DNA of 64,000 nt from Variovorax sp. WS11. Its GTDB lineage: Bacteria; Pseudomonadota; Gammaproteobacteria; Burkholderiales; Burkholderiaceae_C. The notes beneath the pieces were generated by a model. It searched no databases. It saw only the letters and a list, made by a program, of their open reading frames with translations, and was not told the DNA's origin. The stretch lies in contig NZ_JAAGOW010000004.1 of NCBI RefSeq assembly GCF_010499245.1, positions 434,001 to 498,000 on the forward strand. The letters run 5' to 3'. The position numbers and the translations under genes were made by a program. Every line of letters starts with the position of its first letter. Within the stretch, counting starts at the first letter, position 1. Below are positions 50,084 to 59,495 of this stretch, piece by piece.

Positions 50084-51046
50084 ATGTTCGTTCGCTCGCT
50101 TGCCGCCCTGCTCGCCCTGTGCACGGCACTGGGGGCCGTGACGGCCCATGCAGAGACCTATCCGAGCCGCCCCGTCACGATCGTCGTGCCGGGCGGCGCA
50201 GCCGGAGCCGTCGACAGCGTTGCCCGGGTCTTCGCCCAATACCTCGGTCAACAGATCGGCCAGCCGGTCGTGATCGAGAACCGGGCGGGTGCCGGCGGCA
50301 ACATCGGCACGGAGGTCGTCGCCAAGGCACCCCGCGACGGATACACGCTGCTCATGGCCGCCAGCAGCGCACAGACCATCAATCCTGTTCTCTACAGCAG
50401 GGTCCCCTTCGATCCCATCAAGGACTTCGAGCCCATCGGCCTGATCGCCACGGCGCCCTACGCGCTGGTCGTGAATCCGAAGCTGCCCGTCAGCACCGTG
50501 GGCGAACTGGTCGCGCTCGCGAAGAAGCAGCCGCTCTACTACGGTTCGGCGGGCAATGGCAGCCTCAACCACCTGCTGGCCGAGATGCTCAAGAGCTCGG
50601 CGGGCATCGAGATGACCCACGTGCCCTACAAGGCGGTGGCCTCTGCCGCGGCCGACACGGTGAGCGGCCAGGTGCAGGTGCTCTTCGGAAGCCTTCCGGG
50701 CGTGCTGCCCTTGGCGCGCAGCGGGCAACTGCGCGCCATCGCGGTGGCGACGCCCCAGCGCAGCAAGCTTGCCCCCGAATTGCCCGCCATCACCGAGACC
50801 GTGCCCGGCTGCGAGACGACTGCCTGGTATGGCCTGATGGCCCCCGCGGGGACCCCCCGCCCTGTGCTCGACAAGCTGCAGAGCGCCACCGGCAAGGTCC
50901 TCGCGAGCAAGGAATTCTCCGACGCACTGGCCAACCAGGGCGTCGAACCCATGGGCAGCACGCCCCAGCAATTCAAGGAACTCATCGTGCGGGACCTCGC
51001 CATGTGGAGCAAGGTCGTGAAGACATCAGGAGCAAAGATTGACTGA
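50084..51046 (+). CDS. Bug/TctC-family periplasmic solute receptor
   Basis: A 320-residue Bug receptor: signal peptide ending VTAHA, mature ETYPSRPVTIVVPGGAAGAVD, ENRAGAGGNIGTEVVAKAPRDG. It follows LeuB by 44 bases with AAGGAGA before the ATG, and its stop overlaps the IOR start. As the only transport gene in the operon it implies import of a di- or tricarboxylate, the natural ligand class, as substrate for LeuCD. Confidence 0.92.
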   Translation: MFVRSLAALLALCTALGAVTAHAETYPSRPVTIVVPGGAAGAVDSVARVFAQYLGQQIGQPVVIENRAGAGGNIGTEVVAKAPRDGYTLLMAASSAQTINPVLYSRVPFDPIKDFEPIGLIATAPYALVVNPKLPVSTVGELVALAKKQPLYYGSAGNGSLNHLLAEMLKSSAGIEMTHVPYKAVASAAADTVSGQVQVLFGSLPGVLPLARSGQLRAIAVATPQRSKLAPELPAITETVPGCETTAWYGLMAPAGTPRPVLDKLQSATGKVLASKEFSDALANQGVEPMGSTPQQFKELIVRDLAMWSKVVKTSGAKID

Positions 51047-54000
51047 AGAACGGCCGGACGCAGCGCATGCGCGGGACCTGCGCCGGCAGGGGCTGGACGC
51101 GCGGCAAGACATGGGTGAAAAGGAAGTCCTCGTCAGTGGCTCGCAGGCGCTTCTACGAGTACTTCTCGCGCAGCGCGAGATCGACCGGCGCGCCGGATTG
51201 AAGACCGCCGGCTATGTCTCGGGATACCGGGGATCGCCCTTGGGTGGATTCGATCTGGCGCTGTGGAAGGCGCAGAAGGCCTTGCGCGCCGCCGACATCG
51301 TCTTCCAGCCCGGCGTGAACGAGGAGCTCGCGGCCACCGCCGTCAGCGGCTCGCAGCAGCTCGAGGCCTATGGACCGGCGCGCGTGGACGGAGTCTTTTC
51401 CCTGTGGTACGGCAAAGGGCCGGGTGTCGATCGCGCCGTCGACGCGCTCAAGCATGCCAGCTATGCGGGCGTTCACCGCCACGGCGGCGCGCTCGCGGTG
51501 TTCGGCGATGACCATCCCGGCAAGTCCTCCAGCATCGTCAATCACAGCGAGCAGGCGATGGCCAGCCTGTCGATTCCTGTGCTCTATCCGGCCAACGTCG
51601 AGGACACGCTGCAGTTCGGACTGCTCGGCTACGCGATGTCGCGCTACAGCGGATCCTGGGTCGGCATCAAGATGGTCAACGAGACGGCCGAGCAGACGGC
51701 GATCGCACGGTTGGACCTGGATGCGTTGCGTGTCGCCCTGCCGTCCGCGGACGACCTGACGCCGCCCGAAGGCGTGCACTACCGCGGCAGCTATGCGCCC
51801 CTGCGTGACGAGGAGATCGTGAACCGACACCGGCTGCCGCTGGTGTACCGCTTCGCGCGCGCCAACCGGCTCGATACCGTCACGCTCGGTGGCGCGGGCC
51901 GGCTGGGCATCGTCACGGCCGGCAAGGCGCATCAGGATGTCCGCCAGGCGCTTCGCATCCTGGGCATCGACGCCGAACGGGCCCGGACGCTCGGTGTCGC
52001 CGTCTACAAGGCGGGGATGATCTGGCCGCTCGAACCGCTCGGCTTGCGCGAATTTGCCGCCGGTCGCGAAGAGCTCTTCTTCGTCGAGGAGAAGGCGGCC
52101 TTCATGGAACTGCAGGCGGCGGCGCTGCTGTACAACGCGCCGGCCCGCCCGGCCATCACCGGCAAGCACGATCTCGCGGGCCATGTCCTCTTGCCCTCGG
52201 AGAGGTCATTGGAGCCCGCCGAGGTGGCGCTTGCCATCGCGACGCGCCTCGAGGCACTCGGGATGGCGGACGAAGCGCTGGCAGCCCGGGTGGCGGGGCT
52301 GAGATCCTACCGCCGCGCCATCATCGAGATCACGCCGGCCGCGGAAAGGCGGCTGCCCTATTTCTGCTCAGGCTGTCCGCACAATGCCTCGACCGCGCTG
52401 CCGGAGGGGAGCGAGGCCATCGCGGGCATCGGTTGCCATGGCATGGCCATGTGGGCCAAGCCACGCACGCACCTGAGCACGCAGATGGGCGGCGAAGGTC
52501 TCAACTGGGTCGGCCTGGCGCCATTCTCGAAGACGCGGCATGTGTTCCAGAACCTCGGTGACGGCACCTACTTCCATTCCGGCATCCTCGCGATCCGCGC
52601 CGCTGTCGCGAGTGGCGTCAACATCACCTACAAGATCCTCTTCAACGACGCGGTGGCGATGACCGGCGGCCAGCCGGTGGACGGCCAGCTCGACGTCGCT
52701 CATCTTGCGCAGGAGATCCTGGCCGAAGGGGTCAAGCGCGTGGTGGTCTTGACGGAAGATGTGGGCCGCTATGCGGGCAGACACGCACTGCCGGGATCGG
52801 TCGACTTGCTCGATCGGCGTGAATTGCAGCGCGTGCAGAAGGAGCTGCGCGACCAGCCTGGCTGCACCGCTCTGATCTACGACCAGACCTGTGCCGCTGA
52901 GAAGCGTCGCCGGCGCAAGAAGGGCGAGTATCCAGACCCCGATCGGCGCGTGTACATCAATCCGGACGTTTGCGAAGGTTGCGGAGACTGCTCCGTGCAA
53001 TCCGGTTGCGTGAGCGTGGAGCCGCTGGAGACCGAGCTGGGGCGCAAGCGCACGATCAACCAGTCGGCCTGCAACAAGGACTTCAGCTGCGTCCAGGGCT
53101 TTTGCCCGTCGTTCGTCACGGTGCATGGGGCCCGGCTTGCGGACGCCGGAAAAGTCGAGCTTCCCACGGATCTCCTGCGCTCCCTCCCCCGGCCGGAGGT
53201 GGCGCCCATCCTCGGAGGCACCTGGTCCGTCATGATGGCGGGCATCGGCGGCACGGGCGTCGTCACCGTGAGTGCCATCCTGGGGATGGCGGCCTACCTC
53301 GAGCACAAGGCGCCTTCCTCCTACGACATGACCGGCCTGTCGCAGAAGAACGGCGCGGTCTTCAGTCACCTGCGGATCGCCGAGAGACCGGAAGACATCC
53401 ACAGTCAACGGCTCGGGCAAGGCGACGCCAACCTGGTCCTGGGTTTCGACATGGTCGCGGCGTTGAGCGACGAGTCGTTCCGTACGTTCGGCGACACGAC
53501 GCGCTTTGTCGGCAACCGCCGCATCCAGGAAACAGCCGCGTTCGTGACGGACCGCGAGGCCCGCGTGGACCGGGATCTTCTGCAACGCAAGGTGCTTCAG
53601 CGGCTTGCAAGGCCTCGCACGAGCTTCGTGGACGCGACAGGCCTGGCGCTCGCGCTCTTCGGCGACACCATCGCCGCCAACATGTTCCTCCTGGGCGTGG
53701 CCGCACAGCGCGGATGGCTGCCGGTGGGACTCGAGGCCATCGAACAGGCCATGGCCCTCAACGGCGTGCAGGTCGAGATGAATCGGCGCGCGTTCGAGGC
53801 CGGGCGGCTCTGGGTCGCCCATCCGCAGCGGGTCGAGCAGGCGGCCCTGCCGCGCCTGCCGGCGCAGCGTTCCCCGGACGAGCTGTCGATGGACGAGCTC
53901 ATCGCCCATCGGACCCGCCTGCTGACTGACTATCAGGATGCGGGGTACGCAAGCCGGTGGCGCACCCTGTTGAACGCATCGCTCTCGGCAGAACTGGCCA

Positions 54001-54563
54001 TTGGCGCGAGCGATCACGCGCTGTCGCGGGCGGTCGCCCACAACTTCGCGAAGCTCATGGCCTACAAGGACGAGTACGAGGTCGCGAGGCTCTATACCCG
54101 GCCGGACTTCATGGAGAAGCTGCGCGCGCAGTTCGACGGCCAGAGCCGGCTCGGCATTCATCTGGCGCCCCCGCTCTTCGCACGCCGCGACCCCGTCACC
54201 GGACAGCCCCGGAAGGCGGAATGGGGGCCCTGGGTGCTTCATGCGATGCGCGTGCTCGCGCGGCTGAAGGGCCTTCGCGGCACCCGCTTCGACCCGTTCG
54301 GCCGCACCGAAGAGCGGCGCGCCGAGCGCGCACTCATCGACCAGTACGAGGCCACCGTTCGCGAGATGCTGGTGCACTTGCGCAAGGACAACCTGGCCGC
54401 AGCGGTCGCGCTGGCCAGCCTGCCGGACGGGATCCGCGGTTTCGGTCATGTGAAGGCAGCGACCATGGCGACCGTCGCCGCCAAGAGGAGCACGCTGCTG
54501 CAGGCATTTCACGCAACGGCCAGCGGGGCCCGCGGAGCGCTCGAAACAGAGGGGGTGGCATGA
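51039..54563 (+). CDS. indolepyruvate ferredoxin oxidoreductase-type 2-oxoacid:ferredoxin oxidoreductase
   Basis: An 1174-residue fused enzyme converting a 2-oxo acid plus CoA to acyl-CoA, CO2 and reduced ferredoxin. Domains in order: PYR/PorA-like (1-435), a PYFCSGCPHNAST motif (about 442), the TPP core with HLSTQMGGEGLNWVGLAPFS and FQNLGDGTYFHSG (about 478-520), a ferredoxin-like 4Fe-4S segment CEGCGDC, then SGC and FCPSF (about 645-690), the gamma domain GIGGTGVVTVSAILGM (about 735), and a C-terminal DUF6537 region. Starts with TTG at 51039, overlapping the Bug stop. It links LeuB's 2-oxo acid to CoA-dependent beta-oxidation. Confidence 0.92.
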   Translation: MTEERPDAAHARDLRRQGLDARQDMGEKEVLVSGSQALLRVLLAQREIDRRAGLKTAGYVSGYRGSPLGGFDLALWKAQKALRAADIVFQPGVNEELAATAVSGSQQLEAYGPARVDGVFSLWYGKGPGVDRAVDALKHASYAGVHRHGGALAVFGDDHPGKSSSIVNHSEQAMASLSIPVLYPANVEDTLQFGLLGYAMSRYSGSWVGIKMVNETAEQTAIARLDLDALRVALPSADDLTPPEGVHYRGSYAPLRDEEIVNRHRLPLVYRFARANRLDTVTLGGAGRLGIVTAGKAHQDVRQALRILGIDAERARTLGVAVYKAGMIWPLEPLGLREFAAGREELFFVEEKAAFMELQAAALLYNAPARPAITGKHDLAGHVLLPSERSLEPAEVALAIATRLEALGMADEALAARVAGLRSYRRAIIEITPAAERRLPYFCSGCPHNASTALPEGSEAIAGIGCHGMAMWAKPRTHLSTQMGGEGLNWVGLAPFSKTRHVFQNLGDGTYFHSGILAIRAAVASGVNITYKILFNDAVAMTGGQPVDGQLDVAHLAQEILAEGVKRVVVLTEDVGRYAGRHALPGSVDLLDRRELQRVQKELRDQPGCTALIYDQTCAAEKRRRRKKGEYPDPDRRVYINPDVCEGCGDCSVQSGCVSVEPLETELGRKRTINQSACNKDFSCVQGFCPSFVTVHGARLADAGKVELPTDLLRSLPRPEVAPILGGTWSVMMAGIGGTGVVTVSAILGMAAYLEHKAPSSYDMTGLSQKNGAVFSHLRIAERPEDIHSQRLGQGDANLVLGFDMVAALSDESFRTFGDTTRFVGNRRIQETAAFVTDREARVDRDLLQRKVLQRLARPRTSFVDATGLALALFGDTIAANMFLLGVAAQRGWLPVGLEAIEQAMALNGVQVEMNRRAFEAGRLWVAHPQRVEQAALPRLPAQRSPDELSMDELIAHRTRLLTDYQDAGYASRWRTLLNASLSAELAIGASDHALSRAVAHNFAKLMAYKDEYEVARLYTRPDFMEKLRAQFDGQSRLGIHLAPPLFARRDPVTGQPRKAEWGPWVLHAMRVLARLKGLRGTRFDPFGRTEERRAERALIDQYEATVREMLVHLRKDNLAAAVALASLPDGIRGFGHVKAATMATVAAKRSTLLQAFHATASGARGALETEGVA

Positions 54564-56665
54564 AGGTTCGACTGGAGGCCAGAAGCGGCCTCGGTGTCAT
54601 CGTGATCGACCACCCACCGGTCAACGCGATCTCGGCGGACGTCGTCGCGCAGCTGGGCCAGGCCCTGGACGCCTGGGAGGCCCGGACCGAGCTGGCGGCA
54701 CTCGTCATCGCCTGCGACGGGCGCACCTTCGCGGCCGGCGGCGACATCGCCGGCTTCGATCGCCCGGACTTCTCTCCCGCGCCGTTCAACGGCATCCTCG
54801 CGCGCATCGAGGCGCAGGCCCGTCCCGTCGTCGCCGCCTTGCATGGCTCGGTGCTCGGCGGCGGATTCGAGCTCGCCTTGGCCTGCCATGGACGCGTCGC
54901 GGCGGACGGCACCCGGTTCGGTTTCCCGGAGGTCCAGCTGGGCCTTCTTCCCGGCTCACTCGGTACGCAACGCCTGCCTCGGCTCGTCGGGCCCGAGCTG
55001 GCCCTGGACCTGATATCGAGCGGTCGCACGCTGGGCAGTGCAGCAGCGCTGGCGGCCGGCATCGTCGATCGCGTGGTCCCGGATGCGCTGGCAGGCGCGA
55101 TCGCGCTCGGCGAGGAATGGGTACGAACGCACTGTTCGCTTCGCCGCCTGAGCGTGGTGCGCATCGCGCCCGACGAAAAGCTGTCCCGACGGCTGGAGGC
55201 GGCCGCTGCGGAAGCCTGCGATCGCCAGCCGTCGAACCCGGCAGCCGTGGCCATCGTGCGGGCCGTGCAAGCATCGTTGCTGCCTTTCGCCGAGGGCGAG
55301 GCCATCGAGGCGAGCCTCTTCGAGGCGTTGCGGACATCGCCGCAGTCGCAGTCCCTGCGGCATCTCTTCTTCGCGCGCCGCAGCACCTGGAAGATCCCCG
55401 GCCTGTCGCGCGACATCCGGCACCGCGAGCTCCACTCCATCGGCGTGCTGGGGGCCGGGACCATGGGGCGCGGCATCGCGATGAACTTTCTCAACGCCGG
55501 GCTGCCCACGCGTCTCGTCGACGCCAGCCAGGCGGCGCTCGACACCGCCGTCTCGATCATCCGCTCGCTCTACGAGGCGAGCGCAGCCAAGGGAAGGATC
55601 AGTGGCACCGAGGTCGCAGCCCGCATGGCGCTGCTGCACACCGACCTCGGCGATGCAGCGCTCGCCGACTGCGATCTCGTCGTCGAGGCCGTCTACGAGG
55701 ACTTCGCCCTCAAGCAAAGGGTCTGCGAACGCCTTGGCGCGCTGTGCAGGCCTGACGCGATCATCGCCACGAACACCTCGACGCTGGACGTCGACCGCCT
55801 GGCGGCGGCGACGGGGCGGCCGCGAGACGTCGTCGGCATGCACTTCTTCAGTCCGGCCCATGTCATGAAGCTGCTGGAAGTGGTGCGCGGGCGCGAGACG
55901 GCGCATGACGTTCTCGCCACCGTGATGGCGCTTGCTCGGCGAATCGGCAAGACGGCCGTTGTCTCGGGGGTGTGTTACGGCTTCATCGGCAACCGGATGG
56001 CCGAGGTCTACATGCGCGAGGCGGAGTTCCTGCTGATGGAGGGCGCATCACCCGCCCAGGTGGACGCTGCGGTCGAGGCGCTCGGCATGGCGATGGGGCC
56101 GTGCCGCATGCTCGACCTGGCGGGCGTGGATGTGGGGGCTCGCACGGTCATCGAATACGCCAAGTCGGGGGGCTTGCCACCGGACGCCAGTTATCGCGCC
56201 CTCGTGCGCGCCCTCTACGAGAGCGGCCGGCACGGACAGAAGACGGGCGCCGGCTACTACCGCTACGAAGGTCGCACCGCGCTGCCGGATCCCGAGACCG
56301 AACGCATCTCGATCGAGTTGGCCGCCCGGCACGGCATCGCGCGGCGGCCGGCGATCGATGAGCGCGAAATCGTCGAGCGCCTGCTCTACCCCATGATCAA
56401 CGAGGGGGCGAAGATCCTCGAGGAGGGCATCGCCTGCCGGGGCAGCGACATCGACGTGGTATGGACGGCAGGGTATGGATTCCCCGCGCAACGCGGCGGC
56501 CCTCTGTTCATGGCCGACAGCATCGGACTGCATGAAGTAGCGCAGCGCCTCCAGCACTATGCGAAGGCGCGCGGCAACCCTCATGGCTACTGGACGACTT
56601 CTCCGCTGCTCGACAAGCTGTCGGTCGAAGGCCGTCGGATTTCCAGTTGTGAGAGGCCCCGATGA
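54560..56665 (+). CDS. bifunctional enoyl-CoA hydratase/3-hydroxyacyl-CoA dehydrogenase (FadB/FadJ-like)
   Basis: A 701-residue two-part enzyme. Residues 1-190 form the crotonase fold, with the catalytic Glu residues in GSVLGGGFELALACHG and FPEVQLGLLPGSLGTQRLP. The NAD domain starts near 293 (IGVLGAGTMGRGIAMNFLNAG), with TNTSTLDVD and the His of GMHFFSPAHVMKLLEVVRG, then GFIGNRM and two C-terminal helical repeats. It hydrates enoyl-CoA and oxidises the product to 3-oxoacyl-CoA. It overlaps IOR and thiolase by ATGA on both sides. Confidence 0.93.
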   Translation: MKVRLEARSGLGVIVIDHPPVNAISADVVAQLGQALDAWEARTELAALVIACDGRTFAAGGDIAGFDRPDFSPAPFNGILARIEAQARPVVAALHGSVLGGGFELALACHGRVAADGTRFGFPEVQLGLLPGSLGTQRLPRLVGPELALDLISSGRTLGSAAALAAGIVDRVVPDALAGAIALGEEWVRTHCSLRRLSVVRIAPDEKLSRRLEAAAAEACDRQPSNPAAVAIVRAVQASLLPFAEGEAIEASLFEALRTSPQSQSLRHLFFARRSTWKIPGLSRDIRHRELHSIGVLGAGTMGRGIAMNFLNAGLPTRLVDASQAALDTAVSIIRSLYEASAAKGRISGTEVAARMALLHTDLGDAALADCDLVVEAVYEDFALKQRVCERLGALCRPDAIIATNTSTLDVDRLAAATGRPRDVVGMHFFSPAHVMKLLEVVRGRETAHDVLATVMALARRIGKTAVVSGVCYGFIGNRMAEVYMREAEFLLMEGASPAQVDAAVEALGMAMGPCRMLDLAGVDVGARTVIEYAKSGGLPPDASYRALVRALYESGRHGQKTGAGYYRYEGRTALPDPETERISIELAARHGIARRPAIDEREIVERLLYPMINEGAKILEEGIACRGSDIDVVWTAGYGFPAQRGGPLFMADSIGLHEVAQRLQHYAKARGNPHGYWTTSPLLDKLSVEGRRISSCERPR

Positions 56666-57843
56666 GGGAAGCCGTCGTCATCTCTACCGCCCGCACGGGC
56701 ATCGGACGGGCCTACAAGGGCTCGCTCAACGACACCCGCTCGCCTTCCATGCTCGGCCACGTCATTGCTCACGCGGTGCAGCGAGCCGCGGTCGATCCCG
56801 CCGAGATCGAGGATGCCGTCATCGGCACGGTGCTGGCGAGCGGCACCGCGGGCATGAATGTCGCGCGCAATGCCGTCCTGGCGGCGGGGCTGCCCGTGAC
56901 GGTCGCAGCCCAGACACTTGACCGACAGTGCGGCTCCGGCTTGATGGCGATCGCGACGGCCGCCAAGCAGATCATGGTCGACGGGATGGATGTCGTCCTG
57001 GGCGGAGGACAGGAAAACATCACGGCCGAGCAGGCAGCCTACTTCGAGTCGGTGTCGCGCACGCGCGATCCGCGGGTGATCACTCATGCGGCGCATGCCT
57101 ACATGCCCATGGTGCAGACCGCCGAGTTCGTCGCACGCCGGTACGGCATCTCTCGCGAATCGCAGGATGCCTTCGCCCTCGAATCGCAATGCCGCACGGC
57201 AGCGGCTCAGGCGAGCGGCCGCTTCAACGACGAGATCGTTCCGTTCACCACCTCGATGACCATCACAGACAAGGTCACCGGCGACCTCACGCGCCGCGAG
57301 GTCGTGCTCGACAGGGACGAAGGCAATCGGCCCGACACCACCGGTGCGGGACTCGCCGCCCTTGGCCCGGTCATCGAGGGCGGCACCGTCACCGCCGGAA
57401 ATGCGAGCCAACTGTCCGACGGTGCATCGGCCTGCGTGCTGATGGAGGCCCGGCTTGCCGAGCGTCGCGGCCTCACCCCGTTGGGCGTCTACCGGGGCAT
57501 GGCCGTCTCTGGTTGCCAACCGGAGGAGATGGGCATCGGGCCCGTTCACGCCGTTCCTCGGCTGCTTGCACGGCACGGGCTGCGCATCGAGGACATCGAT
57601 CTCTGGGAGCTGAACGAAGCGTTCGCCTGCCAGGCCCTCTACTGCCGCGATCGCTTGGGCATCGACCCTGCCAAGTACAACGTCAATGGGGGAGCCATCG
57701 CCATCGGCCACCCCTATGGCATGAGCGGCGCCCGCATGGTGGGGCACGCGTTGCTCGAGGGCCGGCGCAGAGGTGCCAGGCGCGTCGTGGTGACCCTGTG
57801 CACGGGCGGAGGCATGGGAGCTGCGGCGCTCTTTGAACTCTAG
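56662..57843 (+). CDS. acetyl-CoA acyltransferase (thiolase)
   Basis: A 393-residue degradative-type thiolase. The acyl-accepting Cys is C90 in LDRQCGSGLM; the base His lies in GGAIAIGHPYGMSGAR; the second Cys lies in VTLCTGGGMGAA. It cleaves 3-oxoacyl-CoA with CoA and ends the LeuCDB-IOR-FadJ-like operon, where acyl-CoA from the 2-oxoacid oxidoreductase would be shortened. It overlaps the preceding gene by ATGA. Confidence 0.94.
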   Translation: MREAVVISTARTGIGRAYKGSLNDTRSPSMLGHVIAHAVQRAAVDPAEIEDAVIGTVLASGTAGMNVARNAVLAAGLPVTVAAQTLDRQCGSGLMAIATAAKQIMVDGMDVVLGGGQENITAEQAAYFESVSRTRDPRVITHAAHAYMPMVQTAEFVARRYGISRESQDAFALESQCRTAAAQASGRFNDEIVPFTTSMTITDKVTGDLTRREVVLDRDEGNRPDTTGAGLAALGPVIEGGTVTAGNASQLSDGASACVLMEARLAERRGLTPLGVYRGMAVSGCQPEEMGIGPVHAVPRLLARHGLRIEDIDLWELNEAFACQALYCRDRLGIDPAKYNVNGGAIAIGHPYGMSGARMVGHALLEGRRRGARRVVVTLCTGGGMGAAALFEL

Positions 57844-57970
57844 AACGAGTGCGCGAACGTCGGGCATTCCGCGCTATCGCGAGACTTCAGTTTGCTTGAA
57901 GTTTTCATCAAACATCGTCGAATGACTTCCGGTCACTGCTTGCGCATACTTTGTCGAAACAGGAGCAAAC

Positions 57971-58330
57971 ATGATCATCGTGAAACGCGATCGACACCAC
58001 ATTCGCCGACTCGCTTCCGGCAGTGTCCTTGTGGGCGATTCCGGTCCCAATGGGCCGACCTTCCCGCCTGCCGATTTCTACTTCGGTTCAACGCCTGACG
58101 AGGCTCTCATCGGCCCGGTCGGCGAAATCTACACGTACACGCTCGTGCATGGGTCCAATACACAAAGCTACGCACTGGCAATGGTCGACTTTCCACGGAA
58201 TGTGCGCGTCTTCGGTCGCGTCGTCGGCGACTCCTCGCGCGTGCGCGTCGGCGCCCAGGTCACCGTGGTTCCGTTCCCCCTCGCCACCGGCGAGGACGAC
58301 TACGCGTTTGCCGTCGAGGAGAGCCACTGA
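57971..58330 (+). CDS. OB-fold (DUF35-like) protein paired with a thiolase-like enzyme
   Basis: A 119-residue protein with the acyl-CoA-associated OB-fold pattern (GEIYTYTLVHGSNTQSYALAMVDF, VFGRVVGDSSRVRVGAQVTVVPF). The N-terminal zinc-ribbon cysteines of classic DUF35 proteins are absent. ATG at 57971 follows AGGAG. It ends immediately at the start of the thiolase-like gene, and the pair is a recognised ChsH2/Ltp-type or SCP-x partnership in steroid or branched-chain catabolism. It likely forms a complex with that enzyme. Confidence 0.78.
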   Translation: MIIVKRDRHHIRRLASGSVLVGDSGPNGPTFPPADFYFGSTPDEALIGPVGEIYTYTLVHGSNTQSYALAMVDFPRNVRVFGRVVGDSSRVRVGAQVTVVPFPLATGEDDYAFAVEESH

Positions 58331-59467
58331 ATGACCGAGCCCACGATTCAAGGCGTCGGCATCACCGATTTTGGCCGGTTTCCCGAACTCAACGAAGAAG
58401 CACTGGCGCAAAGCGCCATTCTCGAGGCCCTGACCGATGCGGGCATCGAGATGGCGGACGTTCAAGCCTTCTATTGCGGGAACGTGTTTGGCCAGATGCT
58501 TCCCGGGCAACGGGCATTGCGAGCTCTCGGCGCGCGCGGTGGTGCCGTCTACAACGTCAACAACGCCTGCTCGAGCGGCGCCACTGCGTTCAACCTGGCT
58601 CTGCAGGCGCTGCGTTCAGGTCAGTACGAGACCGTGATCGTGTTCGGCATGGATCACCTGAGCGCTCGCGGCGGAGGCCCACTCGCCCTGAGCAATGACG
58701 ACTGGAACAACCGTCGAGGAATGATCATGCCGGCGCTCTACGCGATGCGGGCGCGGCGATATCTCCACGACAACGATCTGAGCATGGACGCCCTTGCCGA
58801 CGTCTCCGTGAAGAATCGCAGGCATGGCCTCCTCAATCCGATTGCAAAGTTCTGCAAGCCCGCGACGCGCGAAGAGGTCCTGGCGTCCCGGATGGTCGCG
58901 GAACCGTTGACCCTCTTGCAGTGCTGCCCGGCGGTCGTGGACGGTGCCGCCGCCGTGGTACTCAGCACGCGAAGCAGCAGAGGACGAGCGTCATCGATCC
59001 GGGTGCGTGCTTCTGTCGTCCAGTCCGGCATCTTCGAGACGGGATCGGTCGACATGACCGATGCCGAGATCACGGCAAGAACGGCCCGGATCGCCTATGA
59101 GCAGGCAGCCATCGGTCCCAAGGATCTCGATGTCATGGAGGTGCACGATGCCTTCACGATCTCTGAATTGCTCTACTACGAAGCCCTCGGCCTCTGCCAT
59201 CGCGGCGAGGCCGCCGATCTGCTGGCCAGCGGCGCTACCGCCTTGGGCGGCCGCACGCCGGTGAATCCAAGCGGCGGACTTCTTGCCAAGGGGCATCCGC
59301 CCGGGGCGACCGGCGTGGCGCAGATCGTCGAGATCTGCGAGCAGTTGCAAGGGCGTGCCGGCAAGCGGCAGGTGCCCTACGCGCGCATCGGGCTGACGCA
59401 AGTCACAGGTGGGGGCATCTGGGGCGTCGATCACGCCGCGTGCTCGATCCACATTCTCAGTCGTTGA
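58331..59467 (+). CDS. SCP-x/lipid-transfer-type thiolase-fold enzyme
   Basis: A 378-residue thiolase-fold protein with GVGITDFGRFPEL at the start, NNACSSGATAFNLAL carrying the reactive Cys near 81, MEVHDAFTISELLYYEALGL and NPSGGLLAKGHPPGATGVAQ with the base His. It lacks the second classical Cys pattern of degradative thiolases, as SCP-x/Ltp enzymes do. Such proteins act as retro-aldolases or branched thiolases with a DUF35 partner. It starts directly after the OB-fold gene. Confidence 0.88.
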   Translation: MTEPTIQGVGITDFGRFPELNEEALAQSAILEALTDAGIEMADVQAFYCGNVFGQMLPGQRALRALGARGGAVYNVNNACSSGATAFNLALQALRSGQYETVIVFGMDHLSARGGGPLALSNDDWNNRRGMIMPALYAMRARRYLHDNDLSMDALADVSVKNRRHGLLNPIAKFCKPATREEVLASRMVAEPLTLLQCCPAVVDGAAAVVLSTRSSRGRASSIRVRASVVQSGIFETGSVDMTDAEITARTARIAYEQAAIGPKDLDVMEVHDAFTISELLYYEALGLCHRGEAADLLASGATALGGRTPVNPSGGLLAKGHPPGATGVAQIVEICEQLQGRAGKRQVPYARIGLTQVTGGGIWGVDHAACSIHILSR

Positions 59468-59495
59468 TCGTTTTAACGAAGGCATACAAGTGGAA

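Noticed and set aside
48248..51046. Very long rightward open frame (about 930 codons) across leuD, leuB and the Bug gene
   Set aside because: Only its last 320 codons are a real gene. The rest is a low-complexity Arg/Ala-rich shadow of leuD and leuB, common in high-GC DNA.
53957..56665. Long rightward frame extending the FadJ-like gene upstream by 200 codons
   Set aside because: The added part lies in another frame of the IOR gene and has no family features; the ATGA-coupled start at 54560 is much better.
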